A DNA stretch of 13,960 nt, taken from NCBI GenBank assembly GCA_020025135.1, contig JAHHSQ010000033.1, forward strand, positions 1 through 13,960. Reading direction: 5' to 3'. Positions 1 to 6,572 of the stretch are shown in pieces. How positions within the stretch are numbered: the first letter of the stretch is position 1; every line of letters starts with the position of its first letter. The notes under the pieces are model-generated. The model did not search any database and was not told the origin of the DNA. It saw only the letters and a program-made list of their open reading frames with translations. This stretch comes from Pectinatus sp. (GTDB taxonomy: Bacteria; Bacillota; Negativicutes; Selenomonadales; Selenomonadaceae). The position numbers and the translations under genes were made by a program.

Positions 1-21
1 ATAGATAGTTGCCAGTTAGCT

Positions 22-55
22 AAAGCTCTGAAGAGATATTCTTCAGAGCTTTTTT
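22..55 (+). terminator. Rho-independent terminator of the gene upstream of the window
   Basis: A perfect 13-bp stem (AAAGCTCTGAAGA paired with TCTTCAGAGCTTT) closes a 5-nt loop and runs into a T tract at 50-55. It belongs to a plus-strand gene that lies outside the window and separates it from the ATPase gene. Confidence 0.9.
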
Positions 56-93
56 GTATTAAAATTGTACATATATTGACTAATGTATTACTT

Positions 94-150
94 ATAGAGG
101 ATAGTTATCGTTATTAAATAGATAATAATCCTCTATTATTTTTATTTTTA
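94..150. other. Second hairpin followed by T-rich DNA
   Basis: The arms ATAGAGGAT (94-102) and ATCCTCTAT (128-136) pair perfectly. An inner 5-bp stem, TTATC (105-109) with GATAA (121-125), stacks on them across a small internal loop. The DNA after the stem (137-149) is almost all T. It could be a back-up terminator for the upstream gene or a protein-binding site. The stem is AT-rich, so termination would be weak. Confidence 0.45.
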
Positions 151-178
151 GATAAAATGAGTTTTTAGAAAAGTAATA

Positions 179-207
179 TTGCTATGTTGTAGCGAAGGTA
201 TTATAAT
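179..207 (+). promoter_or_regulatory. Sigma-A-type promoter of the P-type ATPase gene
   Basis: TTGCTA (179-184) and a consensus TATAAT (202-207) are separated by exactly 17 bp. Transcription should begin near 214, giving a leader of about 185 nt before the ATPase start codon. The tandem 23-bp repeat begins just downstream of the expected start site. Confidence 0.6.
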
Positions 208-220
208 AAGAGAAATAGGA

Positions 221-266
221 CTTGTTGGATATATTGTAAATTTCTTGTTGGATATATTGTAAATTT
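221..266. repeat. Perfect tandem duplication of a 23-bp unit
   Basis: Two identical, directly abutting 23-bp copies (221-243 and 244-266), each beginning CTTGTTGGAT and ending GTAAATTT. They lie just after the predicted transcription start of the ATPase gene, so they would be in its 5' leader or act as a double operator. A recent slippage duplication would look the same. Confidence 0.95.
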
Positions 267-331
267 GTAGTAGTTAAATGTCATATCTTTATCTTGCTTT
301 ATTTTGTTATATCAAGATTTACGAATAAAAC

Positions 332-346
332 CCATTTTAAAAATGG
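332..346. promoter_or_regulatory. 15-bp palindrome in the ATPase leader
   Basis: CCATTTTAAAAATGG is a perfect dyad around one central base, about 50 nt before the ATPase start codon, and is followed by TTTT. There is too little loop for a good RNA hairpin, so an operator is more plausible than a terminator. AT-rich palindromes also arise by chance. Confidence 0.3.
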
Positions 347-382
347 ATTTTAATATTCTAATATTTGGATTTCAAAATTTAT

Positions 383-391
383 AAAGGAGAG
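383..391 (+). promoter_or_regulatory. Ribosome binding site that fixes the ATPase start
   Basis: AAAGGAGAG lies 8 nt (from GGAG) before the ATG at 398. This rules out the upstream in-frame TTG at 365, which has no such site and would place this Shine-Dalgarno sequence inside the coding region. Confidence 0.85.
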
Positions 392-397
392 ATTGTT

Positions 398-2938
398 ATG
401 AGCATTAAAATACCAGACAGTGAACATCTGGAAAAGGTTTCCATTCCTGATTTGTTTACTGCATTGGAGTGTTCAGATAAAGGATTGACGTCTGAACAGG
501 TCAAAGAACGTTTAAGTCAATTTGGACCAAATGTCTTAGAGGAAAAAAAGGAATCTACTTGGAAAAAATTGGCGAAGTTTTTTTGGAGTCCAATACCCTG
601 GATGATTGAAATTGCCATCTTTCTTTCTATTTTGGCAAGTGATTGGAATGACGCTGTAATTATAACGTTTCTATTATTCTTTAATGCCTTGATTGGTTTT
701 TGGGAAGAACACAAGGCCTCAAATGCATTGGACGCTTTGAAAGCTGGATTGGCTTTGCAAGCTAGAGTGTTGCGTGATGGCAAGTGGTCAGAAATACCAG
801 CAGCCGACTTGGTTCCTGGTGATATCATCCGCATTCGCTTGGGCGATGTTGTTCCTGCTGATTGTAAATTGCTAGAAGGGGAATATTTAAGTATTGACCA
901 AGCTGCTTTAACTGGCGAATCTTTACCAGTAAATAAAAAAGTCGGTGATGTCGTTTACTCTGGTTCCATTGCTAAACAGGGGGAAATGGTCGCTGTTGCT
1001 TCTGCTACTGCTGGTAATACTTTCTTTGGTCGTACTGCTAAATTAGTAGCTTCAGCTGGGGCAACTTCTCATTTCCAACAGGCAGTTATGCGTATCGGTG
1101 ATTTTCTTATTATTTTAGCTTTAGTGCTGTGTATATTGTTGAGTTTCGTGCTTGTCCATCGTAATTACTTAGCAACACACACCTTTACGACGAGTAGTTT
1201 GCTTTCTATGGCTAAGTTCGTGCTTATCTTGGCCATTGCCTCTATACCGGTCGCAATGCCGGCGGTTTTGTCAGTGACGATGGCTTTGGGGGCATTGGTA
1301 TTATCTAAACACAAGGCAATTGTTTCTCGTTTGCAGGCTATTGAAGAAATGGCTGGTGTAGATATTCTTTGTTCGGATAAAACTGGTACCTTGACGAAAA
1401 ACCAATTAACTATCGCTGAACCAGTCGTTTTTGGCGACGCTACGGTCGACGATATTGAGTTGGTAGGCGCGTTGGCTAGCCGTGCTGAAAATAACGATGT
1501 TATCGATAATACGGTCATTGCTTCTGTTAAAAATAAAGACCTTTTAAAAGAATATAAATACGGTAAGTTTACTCCTTTTGACCCGATAAGTAAACGCACG
1601 CAGTCCGTTGTCACAGAAATAAAAACTGGTGCAGAAATTTGGGCGTCTAAAGGAGCTCCGCAAGTCATCATTGATTTAGCTAAATTAGCTGGTGATGAGT
1701 TGCAAAAAGCGCAAGATACGGTTGATGGTTTTGCTAAAAAGGGCTATCGTACTTTAGGGGTAGCTAAGAGTTTAGATAAGGGACAAAGTTGGATTTTCTT
1801 GGGAATAATTCCTCTTTATGACCCACCAAGAGACGATTCAGCAGCGACTATTGCGGCAGCTCAAGATTATGGTTTGTCTGTGAAGATGGTAACTGGTGAT
1901 GATACCGCTATTGCTGCTCAAATTTCTTCACAATTGGGCATGGGGACTAATATCAGACCAGCTAATGCCATTTTTGAAAATGTCAATGCGGATTATATCC
2001 CAGATAATGTTGCGGCAGAGATAGAACATGCCGATGGATTTGCACGTGTCTTTCCAGAACATAAATACGGCATTGTCAAGGCATTACAAAATCGTGGTCA
2101 TTTAGTGGCCATGACTGGTGATGGGGTAAACGATGCGCCAGCCTTGAAGCAAGCAGATGTCGGTATTGCTGTATCAGGAGCTACGGCGGCAGCTAGAGCC
2201 GCGGCAGCTTTAGTCTTGACAGCACCTGGTTTGAGTGTCATTATTAAAGCTATTGATGCTGCTAGACAGATTTTTGAACGTATGATGAGTTATACGATTT
2301 ATCGTATTGCGATGACGATTGACGTCATGTTTTTCGTTGTGGCAGCGATTATCTTTTATCCGCATGTTCCTGGTGTCGTAGGTTCATTTGTTCCTTTAAC
2401 GCCAGTTATGATTATTTTATTGGCACTTCTAGACGATATTCCAATTATGACTATTGCCTACGATAATACGCGGGTTAGTCCAAAACCGGTGCGTTGGCAA
2501 ATGCATCGCATCTTGACGATTTCCACGGTTTTAGGTATTATCAGCGTCTTGCAGACATTGGCTTTGTATGTATATTCGATGGATAATTTGGGTCATACCC
2601 TGTGGGGAATTATGCTGGACCCACCACATGTGCAGACAATGATGTTCTTACAGTTAGTTGTTGGTGGTCACTTGCTCCTCTTTGTTACCCGTCAACAAAA
2701 GGCTTTCTTCAGCAAACCAGCACCTGCATTGTCGCTCTTTAGTGCCCTGATGTTGACACAGATTTTTGCCGCTTTGTTATGTGGTATTGGCAGTAGCTGG
2801 CTTTCTGTTCCTTCTCTGCCGTGGGCTTTAATTGGTTTCGTTTGGTTGTACAATTTAATTTGGATGGTCATTCTCGATGTGGTAAAACTTATTACTTATA
2901 AAGTTATTGACCATATGGGACATCGTGCTCACAAGTAA
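398..2938 (+). CDS. P3A-type plasma-membrane proton-efflux ATPase
   Basis: An 846-residue P-type ATPase that should pump H+ out of the cytoplasm using ATP. Visible landmarks: actuator-domain TGES near T172; M4 with SIPVAMP followed by a VLSVTMALG stretch, the signature of the fungal/plant/archaeal H+-ATPase (P3A) group; phosphorylation motif DKTGT with Asp327; nucleotide-binding KGAP at K418; hinge motif TGDGVNDAP around D575; and M6 LLALLDDIPIMTIAYDN, where D680 aligns with the proton-carrying Asp684 of plant AHA2. About ten membrane segments can be seen. The protein is shorter than plant pumps (about 950 aa) because the autoinhibitory C-terminal domain is absent: it ends soon after M10. One oddity is that M5 has Asp642 where AHA2 has Arg655. 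The gene is transcribed alone, from the promoter at 179-207 to a hairpin terminator near 3057. Family assignment is firm; proton rather than another cation as substrate rests on homology. Confidence 0.92.
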   Translation: MSIKIPDSEHLEKVSIPDLFTALECSDKGLTSEQVKERLSQFGPNVLEEKKESTWKKLAKFFWSPIPWMIEIAIFLSILASDWNDAVIITFLLFFNALIGFWEEHKASNALDALKAGLALQARVLRDGKWSEIPAADLVPGDIIRIRLGDVVPADCKLLEGEYLSIDQAALTGESLPVNKKVGDVVYSGSIAKQGEMVAVASATAGNTFFGRTAKLVASAGATSHFQQAVMRIGDFLIILALVLCILLSFVLVHRNYLATHTFTTSSLLSMAKFVLILAIASIPVAMPAVLSVTMALGALVLSKHKAIVSRLQAIEEMAGVDILCSDKTGTLTKNQLTIAEPVVFGDATVDDIELVGALASRAENNDVIDNTVIASVKNKDLLKEYKYGKFTPFDPISKRTQSVVTEIKTGAEIWASKGAPQVIIDLAKLAGDELQKAQDTVDGFAKKGYRTLGVAKSLDKGQSWIFLGIIPLYDPPRDDSAATIAAAQDYGLSVKMVTGDDTAIAAQISSQLGMGTNIRPANAIFENVNADYIPDNVAAEIEHADGFARVFPEHKYGIVKALQNRGHLVAMTGDGVNDAPALKQADVGIAVSGATAAARAAAALVLTAPGLSVIIKAIDAARQIFERMMSYTIYRIAMTIDVMFFVVAAIIFYPHVPGVVGSFVPLTPVMIILLALLDDIPIMTIAYDNTRVSPKPVRWQMHRILTISTVLGIISVLQTLALYVYSMDNLGHTLWGIMLDPPHVQTMMFLQLVVGGHLLLFVTRQQKAFFSKPAPALSLFSALMLTQIFAALLCGIGSSWLSVPSLPWALIGFVWLYNLIWMVILDVVKLITYKVIDHMGHRAHK

Positions 2939-3056
2939 ATGATTGTTTAAAACTGATGTTTTGCTTAAAAAATGCTGATGGCAAGAGGTTGCCTTTGGCC
3001 CCTTGCCTTTGGCGTTTGCTATGGATTCTAGTTTGTTTTTATTTTGTAAAATGGTG

Positions 3057-3083
3057 CGGTTGCAAAGGCGGGCAACCGTTTTA
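3057..3083 (+). terminator. Terminator of the P-type ATPase gene
   Basis: CGGTTGC (3057-3063) pairs with GCAACCG (3072-3078) across an 8-nt loop, followed by TTTTAT. It lies about 120 nt after the stop codon. Confidence 0.65.
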
Positions 3084-3344
3084 TAAGACCTCATTAGCAA
3101 TCTATAAGGAAGGTGAGAGGCTGTTGTAAGTACTACCGCGAGCTTATAGTGCCACGGGGAAATAATACATAGTTTTACATGATTGGTTTTTTATTTCATA
3201 TGTTGCCAACTCTTCTTTAAGCTACATTTAGGTAGCGTAAGCAAGAAAAGTATCTAATTTACAGAAACATTGTTTGTATAGCTTGGTAGCGATGTTTTTT
3301 GTAATTGAATGATGTATTATGTTTCGTGAAACTAGTAATAGGTT

Positions 3345-3373
3345 TTAAAAGTGGTTAATAAGTTTCTTATAAT
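3345..3373 (+). promoter_or_regulatory. Candidate distal promoter for potE
   Basis: TTAAAA (3345-3350) is followed after 17 bp by a consensus TATAAT (3368-3373). It would give a leader of roughly 235 nt that includes the inverted repeat at 3422-3444. The -35 matches only four of six positions. Confidence 0.4.
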
Positions 3374-3421
3374 GGTCATGTGAATGGATGTAGAGAAAAA
3401 TCATTATTATCTCCTCAGAAT

Positions 3422-3444
3422 TTCGTTCAATGTTGCAGAACGAA
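3422..3444. promoter_or_regulatory. Perfect 7-bp inverted repeat upstream of potE
   Basis: TTCGTTC (3422-3428) and GAACGAA (3438-3444) form a perfect dyad with a 9-bp spacer. It lies between the two candidate potE promoters, where a dimeric regulator could act. No regulator is identified. Confidence 0.35.
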
Positions 3445-3481
3445 GGCGCTAGCAATATGCATGAATTACAGGACAGATAGT

Positions 3482-3510
3482 TTGTTTAAGGCAATACGCC
3501 CTATGATAAT
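3482..3510 (+). promoter_or_regulatory. Candidate proximal promoter for potE
   Basis: TTGTTT (3482-3487) and GATAAT (3505-3510) are separated by 17 bp. This promoter would give a leader of about 95 nt. Confidence 0.45.
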
Positions 3511-3613
3511 TTATATTTTTAGATTTATGGTGGGGAAGTTTTATTGAACACCGTATTTATTGCCGATACTCTGTAATGAAACTCGCCGTAAGTCTGTCGA
3601 GGAGTTTTGAAAA

Positions 3614-4987
3614 ATGTCTATTGCTAGTAAAGAAAGTAAAATGTCCACTTTAGAGTTAACTATCGTAACGGCAGTTAACGTCATGGGTTCAGGTATTATC
3701 ATGTTGCCAGCTCAGTTGGCAAAAGTTGGTTCTCTTTCAATTTTTTCTTGGATTGTTTCCGCAATTGGTTCCATGGCACTCGCTTACGCTTTCGCTAAAT
3801 GCGGTCTTTACAGTAAAAAAGGTGGCGGCATGGGTGGCTATGCTGAATATCCTTTTGGCATTTCTGGTAGCTTTATGGCTAATTATGCTTATGCGATGGC
3901 ATCTACCATCGGTAACGTTGCTGTGGCACTTTCTATAGTTGCCTACGGTGCCATGATTTTTGGCTATAATAATTTGACTGCATTACAGACACTTATTGCG
4001 GTTATCGCTATTATTTGGATTACTACTGTACCAAACTTTTGGGGGGCTAGATTAACTGGTCGTATTAGTTCCGTCACGGTATGGGGCGCTATTATCCCAG
4101 TTGTTTTGATTTCTGTTATCGGTTGGTTCTGGTTTAAACCGGCTACTTATTTGGCTTCTTGGAACCCACATCATTTTGAATTTCTCACTGGTGTTAGCAA
4201 ATCTATTTCCATGACTCTCTGGTCATTTATCGGTTTGGAAACTGCTTGCGCTAACATGGACGCCGTAGAAAATCCACAAAAGAGTGTGCCTATCGCTGTT
4301 TTGTTCGGTACTTTGGGTTGCGCTATCGTCTATATCTTATCTACTAGCGTTATGCAAGGCATGTTGCCAAACGATGTTATTGCAGCTGCTGATGCACCTT
4401 TTGGAGTTGCTTTCGCTTATATGTTTAATGATACTATCGGTAAAATTGTCATGTTCTTGATGGCTGTTTCTTGTCTTGGCTCTCTCTTTACTTGGCAGTT
4501 TACTATCGGTCAGTTATATAAGAGTGCTGCTGTGGAAGGTTATTTCCCAAAAATCTTCAAAAAGGTTACTAAGACCGACACTCCAGTAGTGGGGATGATT
4601 ATTCTCGGCATTGTACAGACCTTGTTAGCTCTTATGACTGTTAGCCCAGATTTAAAAGAACAATTCAATGTCATTGTTAATTTGGCCATTGTTGGTCATG
4701 TTATTCCATACATCCTTTCTATGGCGTCTGTCAAGAAGATTCAGTTTGAAGCTGGTCTTTCTGAAAGTGCAGCTAGAAAAGGCAATATCGTTTCTATCAT
4801 TGGTGGTATTTTTAGTTTATACTGTCTCTATTCAACGGGGTTGGATTCCATGTTGCACGGCGGTGTTGTTGTCATGGCAGGTTGGACCTTGTTTGGCTTG
4901 ATTGCTACTCGTTTTACTAAAGAAGATGAAGACCGTATTGATGAAAATATTGCTATGATTGAAGAAGAAGAAAAAACTCAAGCTTAA
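3614..4987 (+). CDS. potE: Putrescine:ornithine antiporter (PotE type), APC family
   Basis: A 457-residue inner-membrane transporter with about 12 membrane segments. It is close to E. coli PotE along its whole length: N-terminal NVMGSGIIMLP, then AKCGLYSKKGGGMGGYAEY, NPHHFEFL, MTLWSFIGLETACANMDAVENP, WQFTIGQLYKSAAVEGYFPKIF and QFNVIVNLA. Residues known to matter in E. coli PotE are kept with a one-residue shift: Cys63 (C62), Trp202 (W201) and Glu208 (E207), plus the Trp of WQFTIGQ (W292). PotE exchanges cytoplasmic putrescine for ornithine; with ornithine decarboxylase it consumes protons and raises internal pH, and it can also take up putrescine. CadB (lysine/cadaverine) is a much poorer match. 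The start ATG has GAGGAG 9 nt upstream. The gene stands alone with its own terminator, and no ornithine decarboxylase gene is next to it, unlike E. coli speF-potE. Confidence 0.88.
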   Translation: MSIASKESKMSTLELTIVTAVNVMGSGIIMLPAQLAKVGSLSIFSWIVSAIGSMALAYAFAKCGLYSKKGGGMGGYAEYPFGISGSFMANYAYAMASTIGNVAVALSIVAYGAMIFGYNNLTALQTLIAVIAIIWITTVPNFWGARLTGRISSVTVWGAIIPVVLISVIGWFWFKPATYLASWNPHHFEFLTGVSKSISMTLWSFIGLETACANMDAVENPQKSVPIAVLFGTLGCAIVYILSTSVMQGMLPNDVIAAADAPFGVAFAYMFNDTIGKIVMFLMAVSCLGSLFTWQFTIGQLYKSAAVEGYFPKIFKKVTKTDTPVVGMIILGIVQTLLALMTVSPDLKEQFNVIVNLAIVGHVIPYILSMASVKKIQFEAGLSESAARKGNIVSIIGGIFSLYCLYSTGLDSMLHGGVVVMAGWTLFGLIATRFTKEDEDRIDENIAMIEEEEKTQA

Positions 4988-5003
4988 ATTTGCCAAAGAA
5001 ATA

Positions 5004-5047
5004 AAGCAATAAAAATGGCCACTATACAGTGGCCATTTTTATTGCTT
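5004..5047. terminator. Bidirectional terminator between convergent permease genes
   Basis: A perfect 20-bp stem (5004-5023 with 5028-5047) with loop ATAC has A5 and T5 runs built into its two arms, so either strand ends in U-rich RNA. It serves potE from the left and the GadC-like gene from the right, starting 16 nt after the potE stop and ending 17 nt short of the other gene. Confidence 0.92.
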
Positions 5048-5066
5048 ATTTTTATTGCTTATTTTT
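5041..5066. repeat. 13-bp tandem repeat at the terminator flank
   Basis: ATTGCTTATTTTT occurs twice back to back (5041-5053 and 5054-5066). The first copy shares its ATTGCTT with the terminator's right arm. It reaches the stop codon of the GadC-like gene and looks like a slippage duplication. Confidence 0.9.
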
Positions 5067-6468
5067 ACTTTTTCCAAGATGGTTTTCTCATTTGGAAGAT
5101 TACCAATGGAATAATGATACTGATAGTGGCAGCGACAACTTGGAAGCAAATGTAAAAGGTATGTTCGCTTGGTTTAAAGATAGATGGTGGAATCAAGCTG
5201 ACAACGATAGTTAAGAGTACCCCTAAAAGAGCTAAGATAGAAACAAACCACATCAAGGCGTTACCTTGTGAACCCAAGCGGAAACTTCTCTTGACATCAG
5301 GCTTTTTGTAGCGCAGTACAATGGCTGCGATACAGATAAAAATGTAGACAAAGCTATAAAGGATGGTAGTGGTAATTGTTACCATGAAGAAAGTGCTATT
5401 GATATTCGGAATAGCAAAGTTAGCTAACGCTATTAGGGTAACCACGATAGCTTGAATGATGACAAATGTTGTCGGAATGCCACTTTTAGTTCTTTTTTGG
5501 AAAATTGGTGGCAAATTACCCTCTTCAGCAACACGAATCATAGCCTTAGAGGGACCAAGAATCCAAGCACTGATTTGGCCTAGAACGCCGATGAGAATCA
5601 TAAAGGCCATGATATTGGGGATATACTTGAATACGCCTAGACTGTTAGTGTAGATGGCAAATGGTTGAATGATATTGGCTAATTGAATTGTTCCCTGTGG
5701 AATAGCATTAGCAACTGTCATACCAGCCCAGAGATTAAGGACCACTAGTGCCAAGACAGAGGCAATAACGGCAATTGGATAATTGCGACTAGGGTTTTCA
5801 ATGTTATTGGCGTGTACGGAAGATATTTCTAAGCCAGCGAAGAGCAAAACCATGCCAGCAAAATATGTCCAGCTACCGCTATCTTCTACATTTGGCAACA
5901 TTTTAGCGACTGTAAAATTACCGAGATAGCAGTGGGGATTAATACCGAATTTACAAAAATACCAAGTACCTAAAATAATCAGGCCTAAAAAAGGTATGTA
6001 GACGCCAATTAAGGCTCCCCAGTTGCCGACGATTTTTACCATGTCGAATTTAAAATTCAAAAAAGTCATAGCCCAGAAACCGCAGACAATACAGATGAAG
6101 ATAAAGACGTTATTTTGTGCTAAAGCGTGGTTGTTGATGATGTAGCCAATAAGTACGCCGATAGTGGTGCTGACCATGACCATACCGGTCATCATTTGCA
6201 CCCAGAGCAACCAAGAAGTGACAAATCCCCAGCGTTCGCCAAGAGCGGCTGTAACCCATACTTGTGGGCCGCCTTCTTCTGGCCAACCAGTAGCCAATTC
6301 GGCAGCAATAAGTGCGATAGGAATGGCGAAAATTATGGCTGCGCCGATGAAGTAGACGATTTGTGTCCAACCATTGATGGCTAGTGTTGGAACATTTCGG
6401 ACGGTGGCAAAAAATGCCATCGTAATACCGATGAGCTGAAACAATGTCAGCTTTTTTGCATGACCCAT
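5065..6468 (-). CDS. GadC-like amino-acid antiporter (glutamate:GABA antiporter family)
   Basis: A 467-residue APC-superfamily permease with about 12 membrane segments. It shares with E. coli GadC the pattern IPIALIAAELATGWPEEGGPQ..W then LGERWGF (GadC: GWEEGG, LGPRWGF), a central GLEISSVHANNIENPSRNYP (GadC: [20 protein letters not shown]), then ISAWILGPSKAM and RTKSGIPTTFVIIQ. GadC-family proteins exchange an amino acid for its decarboxylation product and remove protons from acid-stressed cells. The substrate here is not established: tyrosine/tyramine and other exchangers fall in the same family. The protein stops about where the E. coli GadC transport core ends and lacks the roughly 35-residue C-plug that closes GadC at neutral pH. 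The start ATG at 6468 has GGAGG 7 nt upstream. It lies 104 bp downstream of the peptidase gene on the same strand and may be co-transcribed with it. Confidence 0.85.
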   Translation of the reverse strand: MGHAKKLTLFQLIGITMAFFATVRNVPTLAINGWTQIVYFIGAAIIFAIPIALIAAELATGWPEEGGPQVWVTAALGERWGFVTSWLLWVQMMTGMVMVSTTIGVLIGYIINNHALAQNNVFIFICIVCGFWAMTFLNFKFDMVKIVGNWGALIGVYIPFLGLIILGTWYFCKFGINPHCYLGNFTVAKMLPNVEDSGSWTYFAGMVLLFAGLEISSVHANNIENPSRNYPIAVIASVLALVVLNLWAGMTVANAIPQGTIQLANIIQPFAIYTNSLGVFKYIPNIMAFMILIGVLGQISAWILGPSKAMIRVAEEGNLPPIFQKRTKSGIPTTFVIIQAIVVTLIALANFAIPNINSTFFMVTITTTILYSFVYIFICIAAIVLRYKKPDVKRSFRLGSQGNALMWFVSILALLGVLLTIVVSLIPPSIFKPSEHTFYICFQVVAATISIIIPLVIFQMRKPSWKK

Positions 6469-6514
6469 CTTATTTCCTCCTAAAATATAAATTATAAAAA
6501 TGATAGCTATTCAG

Positions 6515-6545
6515 AAAGGGCAAGTTCATAAAGAACCCGCCCTTT
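6515..6545 (-). terminator. Hairpin between the peptidase and GadC-like genes
   Basis: AAAGGGC (6515-6521) pairs with GCCCTTT (6539-6545), and GTTC (6524-6527) with GAAC (6533-6536) inside it. On the minus strand the stem is not directly followed by a T run; T-rich DNA starts about 15 nt later. It may be a partial terminator or an mRNA-processing structure that lowers antiporter expression relative to the peptidase. Confidence 0.45.
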
Positions 6546-6572
6546 AGAATATCGTGGGATGCGAAATGAAAA

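Larger units (their letters stand above)
2939..3613. other. 675-bp gap between the ATPase and potE genes
   Basis: No credible ORF is seen. The left part has the direct repeat TTGCCTTTGGC (2989-2999 and 3003-3013), overlapping a hairpin of GGCAAGAGG (2980-2988) with CCCCTTGCC (2999-3007, one mismatch), then the ATPase terminator. The middle has a 7-bp dyad, CTATAAG (3102-3108) and CTTATAG (3143-3149), around a 34-nt G/C-richer loop containing ACCGCG; it matches no riboswitch consensus I know. The right part has an inverted repeat at 3422-3444 and two candidate promoters for potE. Confidence 0.7.

Noticed and set aside
365..397. Upstream TTG start for the ATPase, adding 11 residues
   Set aside because: No Shine-Dalgarno sequence precedes it, and the strong AAAGGAGAG site for the ATG at 398 would then lie inside the coding sequence.
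1165..1671. 168-codon minus-strand frame inside the ATPase gene
   Set aside because: It is antisense to conserved ATPase motifs including DKTGT, has no RBS, and its translation resembles no protein.
3121..3160. T-box riboswitch suggested by ACCGCG before an amino-acid transporter gene
   Set aside because: The tRNA-pairing UGGN of the T-box bulge is absent, no stem I or terminator pair is visible, and it lies about 470 nt from potE.
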